Below are positions 36,061 to 46,314 of a stretch of 64,000 nucleotides of DNA, piece by piece. The stretch spans positions 22,720,777-22,784,776 of the forward strand of contig OU744727.1 in the NCBI GenBank assembly GCA_916613615.1. Direction: 5' to 3'. A program made the position numbers and the translations under genes. The notes under the pieces are model-generated. The model had not been told where the DNA came from. It made no database searches and saw only the letters and a list, made by a program, of their open reading frames with translations. The number at the start of each line of letters is the position of its first letter. The first letter of the stretch is position 1. This stretch comes from Steromphala cineraria. Taxonomy: Eukaryota; Mollusca; Gastropoda; Trochida; Trochidae.

Positions 36061-39000
36061 TTAACCCTTATAGTGCCCGGCCTTTGACGCTATGCGCTCA
36101 CGCAGTGCCGCTAACTTTTGGAGTAAACTCGAGATTTTGGTCAACGTTGACAAAAAATTTCCCTGAGGCGTTATCTATTTTCGGAAATTCATAAAATTTT
36201 AAGTGAAGAAAGCTGAGTTGTTTACCATTCAATCAATGTAATTTTAAATCATAAGTGACAACAATAAAAATGAATTTAATCTAATTATAAACTTCAGAGA
36301 CGTTTTTCATGCAAATGTTCAGCCGAGGAACGTTAGCATACCCTTGTTTCATCGATTGTAATTTAATTGCTGTTATCTACAAAGTAATTAAATTGTCATT
36401 CATCAATAAAGCGGAATTCAGTGATCACGTTGATGTGTTTACTTCCTACATGCGACCGATTGTTCACGAAATAATACAAGTTATCTTTTTGTTTTCATTT
36501 GTTGAACATTGTTCGCCGTGACGTCATAGACAAACTAAGTGCAGTAAATGTACGGTGCACGCAAAGTCCTTGCAATTTTTCCACAGCCGGTGCACATGAC
36601 TGAATTTCCATCCACAGAAAGTTATGGATTCAATCTCGAAAATGATATAACTTTCGGAAACATTAGAGCTGAAATTATGTTGCTATCACAAGGTCGAAAA
36701 CAAAAGCAGTTTCAAGCAGACAGAATCATGATTTGAGTCGCATTTTTGCAAGCGCATAAACAACTCAATATATATTGTTGTACAATAAACTAAAACGATG
36801 AAAAAGTACAGATTATCAAATAAGAATTCCTAAGCAAACTATTGGAACAGTTTTCCATGTATGTTCTAACAGAAAATTCAAAACGATCGATCAGACAAAA
36901 GCGCGAAAAAATAGCGAGAACACATCACGGCAGTTTTGGTATTGCGTAATTGGCAGAATTCCTTTTCCACATAGATTTAACATTAACATGTATTTTCAAT
37001 CTCAATCACAGTTTAAATTGTGGTAAACATATATGTAATATAACCTTCAATAAATCCATAATATATCAAGCAAATTTGGTCACTACCAGACGTATATCAA
37101 ACTATACTCTCGAGTTAAAACAAAAAAAGGAAAACACCAGCTTGGTTAAAAAAATCATCAAAATCAAAATTAGATTTAATAACAAATCTAACTATAATTT
37201 ACCCTGAATAACACAAAGGAAGGTTGCAAACTATATATACGATCAACTGGATATAATGTCTTTACTTGACATGGTAGAAAATGACTAAAATATTTAAAGA
37301 TAAAACAGGCCTGCTTCCCGAAAACGGCCGACTTGATTGACGGGTCGTCCACTCGCGGCTTCATGCACGATGAAATTCGCGCATTAATTATGGTGGGAAG
37401 GTTGTCGTACTTCAGTGTTTACTCTTTAAATTTCTCGAGTGCCTAAAATTTATCAAGCAACACTTTTATCTATAATGTTCTTCATCTCTATCAAGGTTTT
37501 CGAAAGCCAACATTGACGCTCTAAAGCGTCGTCTGTTACTGGCCACGCCCCTAGATCAGCGAACAATGGGTTTCAATTTTGAGATCATTATTGGTGAATA
37601 GACCAGTAACTTTTTGTTTTTTGATCAAACTCTTATAAGCACACAATTTGTTTCACATTCTCTATTATATCAGATGTTGTATTGCATCCAGGGATTCATT
37701 CATAAATTCACAATCAATGACAAAAAAAAAACTATGTTCTTAATATATTTCAAGAAATTAATCAATTTAAAAATCATATTGAGACTAGATATCCCATAAT
37801 TTTGCATAATTTTAAAATTAAAATATCGTAAAAACTCTTTATCAGTTGGACGAAATAATTCAAATGAAAAAAATAGATTGTTAAAATGGGATTGAATTAA
37901 TAGAGAAAATAGAATAAAATATGATAAAAATCGAGAATGTATACAGATTTTTTTCTATATTAATGTATTTCTTTCAATAACTGAACATGCATGTTGATAT
38001 TTGTTATAGGCCTACAATAGGAAATGTGCGATGGCCCTTAATTAGGACTATAAATTGGAAAAATGCGCCCTGATCACTGGGTTTTTTTTATTTGAAAGAT
38101 TTAAGGAATACTGTATAATCACTTTCCATCTGATAAATTTCAGACATAATTTACAGAATGCCACTTCATTTTATTCCTGTTCAGTATTTTTGTAAGCGTA
38201 TCATATTAATTAAGATATATATATGGCTTTGATAAATATAAGAAAATGTCAAATTCAATGAGAAAGACAGCAAAACCAAAGCTCGACATGACAAGAGTCA
38301 GCCGTCATCATCTAGATTTTTATTGCCAAGGTCACTGTCATTGTAATCAAAAGGATTTTAAAAATATTTTTTTTATTTCGGCAACAAGGGATTTCCCGTA
38401 CTAAAAATAGCGCTAATGGTCACGAGCAAAGTAGACCGGATATGACGGCATAACATGCGAAGACGTCACGACTCGGGTGTCTCGTGCTGTTCACCAGACG
38501 ACAGGTGATTGTTCCGCGCCAGAATGTAGGTTCGATTTGAAGTTGAAACAAACTCTCGTAATCCTTGGCTTGTTTATTCCTCAAATAAATCGATTAAAAT
38601 CATCCTCAAAGTTTGAAATAAAAAATATATGACAATGACATATGAATGACACTATTTTGACATAATGATTGTTATTTTCATTGGAAAAAAATCATGGTTA
38701 AAATATATTTATCCAGAGTAATTAACGCTATGGAAATGACTTTTGCAATCCGTTAAATTTTATTCTATATTTAGCACATTTCGAGGCAAACACAAATATC
38801 AAAATGGTAATGTGATGTACTCTTTCGTTTCACTAAAACCAACAGACGTCCGTACCAAATTAGCTAATAGAAATAAGATCTCACGAAAGTGGTATCTACA
38901 ATGTCACCGCCATTCTGTCAACAAAACAGCCGCGCAATGCAACGTGTACTACATTTTAAAATTATACGTTTTGCAATCTTGCACTCATCAAATCATGAAA

Positions 39001-40432
39001 GCATGGACTCGTACATAAACAAAAATTAAAATGCTATCTTTCGATGGTATTTTCAGGTAACGTTACTTATTTGTTCGATGTAAATGGGCTGTCAGGTCGC
39101 GAATCGTTTTGAAACTTTTTTGTACCGATCAGATTTGTCTGTGACCCGAAGTGTTGGACTGTTTTGCTATGCGGCCCCGCAATTTTTGGATTTACGATTA
39201 TTCAAATGATACGCATGACCTGTACATCGTTTATCAACTGTAGAAAATGTATCAGTCATTACATTTCTCGAAACATCGTGGGTGTAACAAAATATCAAAA
39301 TTAGAATCAGATGTACTCTGTCCGCTGCCAGTTTGACTGGCCATTTTGTTTATTTCCATTCAAGAGCTGGCAGTGACGTATGCTGGTTTGCCAAATACTT
39401 CTGGAAAGGTCTGCTGCATATTATTGCTAATTGATTACCATATTCGTGTATGATATCGATTTCAGTACCCATATAGTATGTTTTGTCAAGAATTTACATT
39501 TGAAAAAGAAATCTAGGAGCAAGTAGTGGATCATAGTAATTTTCCTTAGTCAAGGAATGATGGCCATTTTTACCAAATCAAAAGTAATAATTAATTAAGT
39601 CGGTTCATTAATTATTAGAATGCATTTTCCATTGTCAATATGTGATTTCAAAACTAGAGATACTGTAGATTTTGGTAATACTTGGGATTTTTCCTGTTTC
39701 ATTAAATTTTGTCTGTTATGCTGGTGAATTATTTACACTAGTATTTGAGAAAATTAACCCCATCGGCCATGCCCAAGGACCATATGTGTCCCAAATAGGT
39801 ATTTTTATAAAACCAAATTTCTCTGTTAATATCAGGTTTTGTAGTACAAAAGTGGTATCAAATTAAATCTAATCTGACAGTGATTCTGAAAATGTGGGTT
39901 TCAGTTAGAATTGGTTGAGATATTTTTACCCATGCATTGAAGAGGATTAACCCCTATCGGCCATGGTCATGGACCATATGTGTCCTTATCATTGTATTTT
40001 GTTAAAAACATAATATCTCTGTCAATATCTGGCCAAATAGTGTAAAAGTGGTATCACATTGATGACTTCGTTATGGAGATTATTTAAAAATAAGTCTGAA
40101 CTTCAATTGATTGATATAATTTTTCATTTGCATTGTAGAAAACTACCCCCAATGGCCATGCCCAGGGACCATATGTGTCTCGATAGAATTATTTAGTGAA
40201 AGCATGATATCTCTGTTAATATTGTGTTCTATATTGCAAACGTGGTACCAAATTGAAGCTATGTTTATATAGATTCTAAAAAAATGACTGTCAACTTGAA
40301 CCGGTGCAGGATTTTTTCAACAGCCCAGGCTGTATATTGGGTTATGGCTAGGGACCATATATGGTCCTGAGGCATTATGGGGAGTTTGGGGGGAGGGGCA
40401 CATATATGGTCCTGGGGCACTATAAGGGTTAA
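36061..40432. mobile_element. Putative non-autonomous piggyBac-type element, 4.37 kb
   Basis: The left boundary is TTAA at 36061 followed by CCCTTATAGTGCCC. The right boundary is GGGCACTATAAGGG followed by TTAA at 40429-40432. The ends are exact 14-bp inverted repeats beginning CCC and sitting in TTAA, the signature of piggyBac transposons and their target site. No frame inside resembles a piggyBac transposase and the longest plus-strand frames are under 95 codons, so it would be non-autonomous or decayed. The right third carries about 195-bp direct repeats. It occupies the presumed first intron of PCM1. GC-richer patches at about 37.3, 38.45 and 39.1 kb are unexplained. Confidence 0.6.
39756..40430. 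repeat. About 195-bp direct repeats in the right part of the putative piggyBac-type element
   Basis: GGACCATATGTGTC recurs at 39777, 39971 and 40166, with GGACCATATATGG at 40352. Each is preceded by GGCCATGCCCA-type or GGCTA-type text and followed some 40 bases later by ATATCTCTGTTAATAT and then GTGGTACCAAATTGA. A further inverted CATATATGGTCCTGGGG lies next to the terminal repeat. Subterminal arrays of this kind are common transposase-binding regions. Confidence 0.75.
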
Positions 40433-41590
40433 GCGACTCATCCAAATGAGTTGAGTTATAACCATAACTGACAACCAAAAGACTAAATTAAAACAACATT
40501 AGGTACGGAAAGGACTACCTCATTGTATCTCCTTGGACAGATCATGATGTGAATCAGTATTGACAGTAGCCCCTCGCTTACCTCCCTTTGATGTAGCGCG
40601 GACTCTGTTGAAACGCTGGGTAAACATTAAATTTGAATAAAGAATAAAAAAATAACAGTGTTTCAATCTTTGTATAAATTGATTAAACAAAAAGATCATA
40701 AATTCCACTGTATATGGGAAGCTATATGTGATTGTGATTGAACCAGTATAGAACCCGCTTCTGAGGTTAAATTCAAGAAAACATTTGTGAGGAGCTTTGA
40801 TATGAATTTGGTTATCTATATCAGGGTGTGTTTTGTTTCCTGCTTAGGCCCAAAAACAGTTTGATATAAGCTATGATTTCACACATGAAAGTGGGTTGCT
40901 AAATTCATCATAAATAATTTGTCTTCTTTATAAAGAAAGTTTAGCTAGCTGTGAGTGATATGAATAATTTTCCGATGATGGTATTGTAAGTTCAGTTGAA
41001 ACAAAAACACAAGAGAATTTTTCGTTGACCTTTTTGCTGCTGCATGTCTCGTGAAGAGAAAAACAAAAATCAACCAGAAATCGTATGGCTGTGTCATGAC
41101 TCATTAGCAATATTTAGTAAAGATTTTACACAACAAAAAAAACAACACAAACAATTGATGTATTTAATGTTCCTATTTGGACAGACAAATATTTGTGATG
41201 ATAAATAGCTGCAGTCAAGTCTTTGTTTTCCTATCAACTTACTCCTTTTACCGCTGCTTATCTGTAATGCAGGGTAAGGTTTTTGGACCCCAAAGCAAGC
41301 GGGTTAATGAGGGACAACTCTCTATTGATAGTTGGTGTGTACTGGGTAAACATTTAAGCAGAATTATAATCAAGAAAACACTTGTTATTCATTATTTTTT
41401 TTCAATATCTTTGAATTTTCTTTTCCAAGATATTGCAAATCTTGTTAAAGGATTTTAATTGGTACGCCAATAAGTGGCAGAAAATAATCAACAAATTGAC
41501 AAAGGTCAGCAGGGGTAGAAATTGTTGACATTTGTGTACATTATCTTTCACCTTGACTTTCATATGCCGGTACATAATGTCATATATCTA
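40433..41590. other. Presumed PCM1 first-intron DNA, nothing recognised
   Basis: A minus-strand segment TTTACCCAG, then CGTTTCAACAGAGTCCGCGC to GGGAG, then GTAAGC (about 40577-40618), has the look of a 34-base exon but matches nothing and has no partners. No other feature is supported between the two transposons. Confidence 0.4.
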
Positions 41591-41837
41591 TATAAACTAG
41601 TGTCCAAAAGAAACGCTACCGCGTGTTTGCATCGACTTAAAATAAAAACAAACCCATATAGAAATATCATTTTGGATTAAACTTTTAAGAGTGTCCTTTT
41701 CACACAATGTGTATAAAGTTTCTTTTCAATTAAGTCAGAATAACCGTTAGGACAAGACTGTAAAGATGGTTGGGGTCCAATATTTGAAAAAATCATTTAA
41801 GCACTGATCGCGAAAGCGTGGAGAAATGTCACAATAC

Positions 41838-41852
41838 ATGTTACAAAGTGAT
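41838..41852. repeat. Target-site duplication, left copy
   Basis: ATGTTACAAAGTGAT, identical to 45293-45307 on the far side of the poly(A) tail. It fixes the insertion point of the L1-like element inside the transposase C-terminus. Length and identity fit target-primed reverse transcription by an APE-type retrotransposon. Confidence 0.93.
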
Positions 41853-42632
41853 AAATTTGATTTAAAAGATCCCTGGCGTGAACTCAACTACGATGCTAAA
41901 CGTTTCACCTGGCGGCAACCGACTCCCCTTAAACAATCGCGACTCGATTTTTTCCTGATTTCCCATGGGTTGTTATCTTCAGTTGACAATAGCGAAATCC
42001 TGCCAAGTATAAATTCGGATCACTCGCTTATCTCCCTGTCCTTGACTTGTTCCACCTTAGCAAGGGGAAAGGGCTTTTGGAAATTCAATAATTCACTCCT
42101 CCATGATAGAAAATACGTAAAACTTGTAAAGGATACAATCCAATCAACTATAGAACAATATAAAACCCCGGATGATGAATCAAACAGTTACTCTATCGAT
42201 GCTCAATTACTTTGGGAAACATTACTACTCATGATCAGGGGTAAAACTATATATTATTCATCAACCAAAAAGAAAATCATGAATGAAAAAGAGAGAAACT
42301 TGGAATCTAAATTGGAAGAACTGGAAATGAAACTAGATCTAAATGAGGACAACCACACCAAGCAAAGTTTGCTTGACGAAATAAATGTCACTAAAAATGA
42401 TCTAAATGAAATTGCAGACCATAAAATAAACGGAATACTAATGAGATCTAAAGCAAATTGGATCGAAAAGGGAGAAAAACCAACCAAATACTTTTTAAAG
42501 CTAGAGTCTAGAAATTTTTTAAATAAATCAATTAATGTTATAGAAAAGAATGACGGTACGATTGTTTCAGAAAGTAAACCTCTACTTGAAGTTATTTTAC
42601 GAAAAACTATATACCGCACACGAACAATCTGA
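41853..42632 (+). pseudogene. L1-like ORF2, fragment 1: endonuclease C-terminus and linker
   Basis: Reading continues from the flanking Tc1 sequence into the element. WRELNYDAKRFTWRQPTPLK and RLDFFLISHGL followed by NSDHSLISLSL are the last strands of the APE-type endonuclease, with the SDH motif at 42015-42023. A lysine/glutamate-rich coiled linker follows, then ANWIEKGEKPTKYFLKLESR, a motif typical of the pre-RT region. The frame is lost between about 42575 and 42600, where reading must shift by one base into fragment 2. The genuine N-terminal endonuclease catalytic residues are absent through 5' truncation. Confidence 0.88.
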
Positions 42633-45129
42633 AGTTAATCTGTCCGAAATGCTTAAAAATGAAAAATATGAAGTATTAAATGATCTTGATAGATGTGATC
42701 TTGAAGGAGAATTAAAATTATTTGAGTTGTCGTTCGCTCTAAAAAACATGAAAAATGAAAAGAGCCCAGGGCCGGATGGCTTTACTACAGAATTTCTTAA
42801 ATTTTTCTGGAAAGATTTAGGAATATTTCTCCTCAAGTCTCTTAATTCTGGTTATGATGCTGGCAATTTATCAATCTCACAAAAGCAGGGATTGATAACA
42901 TGCATCCCGAAAGCAAATAAACCTAAGAAATTTTTGAAAAACTGGCGCCCAATCTCTTTACTTAATACCTCGTACAAAATTGGTGCCGCCGCAATTGCAA
43001 ACAGAATTAAAAAGATATTACCACTTATTATAAATGAAGATCAAAAAGGCTTTGTAAAAGGAAGATATATTGGCGAAGTAACAAGACTTGTATATGACCT
43101 AATGGAACATTCCGAATCATGTCAGATACCAGGATTACTCCTACTTATTGACTTTGAAAAAGCATTCGATTCAGTAGACAGGAATTACCTCAGAAAAGTC
43201 TTGACGTTTTTTAATTTTGGACCCAGTATTTCACGCTGGATAGAAACTTTCTACAATGATATTGAATCAAGAGTCCTAGTAAATGGCTTCGCATCGTCCC
43301 CGTTCAAAATAAGTCGAGGTTGCCGCCAGGGGGATCCGCTTGCGCCATATATATTTCTCTTATGTGTAGAAATTTTGGGTATTATGATACGTAATAATAA
43401 GAATATCAAAGGAATCAAAATTGGAAATATAGAACATATTCTTTCACAATTTGCAGACGATACAACTCTCACGTTAGATGGTACGGAAAAAAGCCTCTAC
43501 GCAGCTTTAAATACTTTAGAATTTTTAGCCCGCTTCTCAGGCCTGAAAGTCAACATTGATAAAACAAAACTTATATGGATTGGTTCAAAAAAAAGATCCC
43601 GATACAAGATGTGTAAAGAATGGAATTTTGACTGGTCACAAACAAATTTCTCACTCTTAGGCATAAATTTTGATATTGACCTAGACAAGATGGTTGATGA
43701 TAACTACAACGAAAAGCTCTCTCATATTGACAGGCAAATGAATATTTGGTCAGCTCGAACATTGACCCCTTATGGCAGAAATACTGTGCTTAAATCGCTC
43801 CTACTTCCAAAACTGAACCATCTTTTCTCATCCTTACCAAACCCGAAAAAAAGTGTCATTGAAAGCCTACAAAAGAAATGTTTTAATTTCATATGGAAAA
43901 ATAAACCAGATAAGGTTAAAAGAGCTGTAATAATTCTGAATCCAGAACATGGGGGTATAAAAGCTCCAAATATCAGAAAGATTATTTCATCACAAAAACT
44001 AAAATGGATAAAACGTATCAGTGGTAATGACCTTAAATGGACAGATCTGTTTAAACATCTGTTGAATATAAAAACTTCTTTTCTAATAACAGATAGCGGC
44101 TTCATTCAGAATATAGTAATTCCCTCTTTATCAAACTCATTTTGGAAAGACATACTCCTAGAATGGTCGCACTTTATATCAATAAGCAAAAAGACTATTT
44201 CGAATGAATATGACATACTCTCGCAATCACTGTGGAACAATGATAATATTTTGATTGGCAGGCAACCGTTTTTGTATTATGATTGGTATGTAAAAGGTGT
44301 TGTTTTCGTTAATGATCTCCTACATGAAGATGGCAGACTGCTAACATATGAAGAATTTTCCAATACATTTTCAATAAAGACCAATTTTCTAACTTATGAA
44401 TCAGTGAAAAGAGCCATATTGGCATACAGCCGATCTCTAAAAATAACCAAATTTAATAGAAAACTGTTTGGTCCTATATATCCTTTTAACATATCACAAA
44501 TAAACACCATAATTGAGGGTAAAAGATTGTATGCCTTTCTACTTGACTCAAAATTCGTTCGGCTTCCCAGCTTTTTAAAATGGGAAAGAATTCTACAAGT
44601 TGAATTTGCTGACAATGATTGGAAAATTTTTAATATAATTGCAAATAAATGTTCAGGATGTACAGATTTAAAATGGTTGCAATACAGAATCATTCATAAT
44701 ATTTTGCCAACAAGACACTTCCTCAACAGAATTGGATATATATCATCCCCACTTTGTCCATTTTGCCAAACGGAAATCGAAACAATTAACCACATGTTTT
44801 GGGATTGTGAACCTATCTTTAAGTTATGGAAAGAAATAGAATCATGGTTAAATTCTGTACAATTGAAATTGGAATTCACAAATAAGATTATAATATTAGG
44901 AATGAAAGGAAAGAACAATAACCCTGTAAATGCAATCATTTTAATAGTCAAACAGTATATTTATAGATGCAGCATAAATGGTTTTAAACCAAAATTAGAA
45001 TATGTGAAAAATAAAATTGTACGTTACTATGATATATCAAAATTTGTGTTTTTGTCGACAGAAACTGAAGAAAAGTTTTTTAAATATTGGTCATCTCTGC
45101 ACTTACTATTCAAGAATAGTCCTGTTTGA
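42550..45129 (+). pseudogene. L1-like ORF2, fragment 2: reverse transcriptase and CCHC C-terminus
   Basis: An 859-codon frame continuing ORF2 after the shift. Genuine homology starts near 42590 (LFYEKLYT). RT motifs in order are SPGPDGFTTEFLKFFW, NWRPISLLNTSYKI, LIDFEKAFDSV (catalytic Asp about residue 201), RGCRQGDPLAPYIFLL and FADD at residues 301-304 (43450-43461), whose two aspartates complete the active site. Far downstream, CPFC...NHMFWDC (about 44756-44811) is the zinc-knuckle found at the C-terminus of L1/Tx1-type ORF2 proteins. All core RT residues look intact. The copy is nonetheless dead because of 5' truncation and the frame change. Confidence 0.92.
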
Positions 45130-45262
45130 AAATAATGAATTGTTAAGAAATAGTCCTGTTATGCTTAACTTATGTATTTATCAGCCAAATGAGGAATTAT
45201 GTATTTGTACATATGTGCTGTGTGTATAATGTTTGATTTGCCTGTATCACAAATTATGGAAA

Positions 45263-45264
<2 letters not shown>

Positions 45265-45295
<31 letters not shown>

Positions 45296-45307
45296 TTACA
45301 AAGTGAT
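45265..45307 (+). repeat. Poly(A) tail and right target-site duplication
   Basis: About 29 A residues (45265-45293) follow the AATAAA signal, and then ATGTTACAAAGTGAT, the second copy of the 15-bp target site. One A is shared between tail and duplication, so the boundary is ambiguous by one base. Confidence 0.95.
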
Positions 45308-46314
45308 GTTTGTAACAGGTATGTACACCATAAGAGTCTATATAGGCAAGAACACGTCTACGGACTGACGTCGTCAAACGTCTGATGACGTCGGCGGTGA
45401 TCCGTTGCCATTCTTTGTGGGGGCATTGTTTAACATCCTGGAGGTTGGATTGACGCACAAGGCGACTTCTGACATTCTGATCGAGTTAGTCCCATAAATG
45501 TTCGATAGGGTTCATATCAGGTCGTGCCCAGTCGCGACTCTGCCTCTGGCTAACTCGCCTGGCCATCAGTCTGTTTGTCAGGTGTCAGGAACCATTCGCG
45601 GTAGGATGGAGTTGCCGGACACCATGTTGTCGCAGTATCCGGTACACGGTCTATCGACTGAATCTGTTTCCCAGTGCTGTAACCACTGTTGACGCCGCTG
45701 TGATGGAGCAGTTCAGAAGATGTTATAACCGGATGTACTGGTCTTCACTGGCAGAGGTCAAGAGTGGTCTGCCGATTATGGGCCTGTCTGATGTCTGACC
45801 AGTTTGAAATAATCGCTACATTAGTCTGCGGCCTGTTATGCACGGACAACCAAACTGTCTGGCGTTGTTGGCGTGTGAGGCCCCTTGTAGGACCTTCCTA
45901 AGGGCTCTCTCTCTTTGATTGACTGTCAAACATGGCATTCCTCGGTGTTCTTTTTGTTGCTATGACAATAACGTGTGGGTCGAGCCGTTTTATACAATTT
46001 ATCTGCACATGCAAAACTTTCTACAGTCAATAATTTCTTTATAACAAAGTTTCCATCAAATACACAGTATTTGGTATACCTGATATATACAAAATCATGT
46101 TTCCATACGAAATGATAAAGTAAAAAAATTATTTGGAAAAAATGTTTTGAAGCGTTTCTTTTGGACACTAGTTTATATTGTTTTAGTAACTCTTTGGTCC
46201 ATGATCCAAGTTTGGAGAAAGGTTGAGTGAAATTACTCCAAACATAACATATTAGGATTCTTTTTTAAACATTGAGAGTATACATATTGAACAAGATTTT
46301 ACTCTTTGTTTCAG

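Larger units (their letters stand above)
41853..45292 (+). mobile_element. 5'-truncated L1-like non-LTR retrotransposon, 3.44 kb
   Basis: It lies between 15-bp direct repeats. It starts inside ORF2, so ORF1 and most of the endonuclease were never copied. The interrupted ORF2 stops at 45129. A 130-bp 3' UTR follows, with AATAAA at 45262 and then about 29 A residues. The RT and C-terminal CCHC module place it in the L1/Tx1 group of retrotransposons. One frame change apart, the frame is intact for more than 1,050 codons, so the insertion is young. Confidence 0.92.
41797..45938 (-). pseudogene. Broken Tc1-like transposase
   Basis: Minus-strand reading starts at ATG 45938 with MPCLTVNQRERALRKVLQG, the usual start of Tc1-type transposases with an N-terminal helix-turn-helix. 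Text matching the GRP-type linker and the second helix-turn-helix follows, with stop codons (for example near 45817) and frame changes. The C-terminal part appears as RPDMNPIEHLWD (about 45515) and then SNLQDVKQCPHKEWQRI. The whole catalytic middle, where the first two acidic residues of the DD34E/D triad should lie, is absent: the frame jumps from the second helix-turn-helix region to the part just before NPIEHLWD. The L1-like element then cuts the last 20 or so codons, and the original stop is at 41797-41799. Non-functional on at least three counts. Confidence 0.82.
41591..46177 (-). mobile_element. Tc1/mariner-like transposon split by an L1-like insertion
   Basis: Perfect 27-bp inverted ends: the left (41591-41617) starts TATAAACTAGTGTCCAAAAG and the right (46151-46177) is its exact reverse complement. 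Without the inserted retrotransposon and one target-site copy the element is about 1.13 kb. The minus strand carries a broken Tc1-type transposase (separate entry). The identical ends imply recent mobility, probably driven by an intact relative, because its own enzyme lacks the catalytic core. Confidence 0.88.

Noticed and set aside
40577..40618. Mini-exon-like segment on the minus strand (TTTACCCAG to GTAAGC)
   Set aside because: It has good splice-like edges but no partner exon and no homology. It might be a non-coding 5' exon of TRAPPC2, but this cannot be shown.
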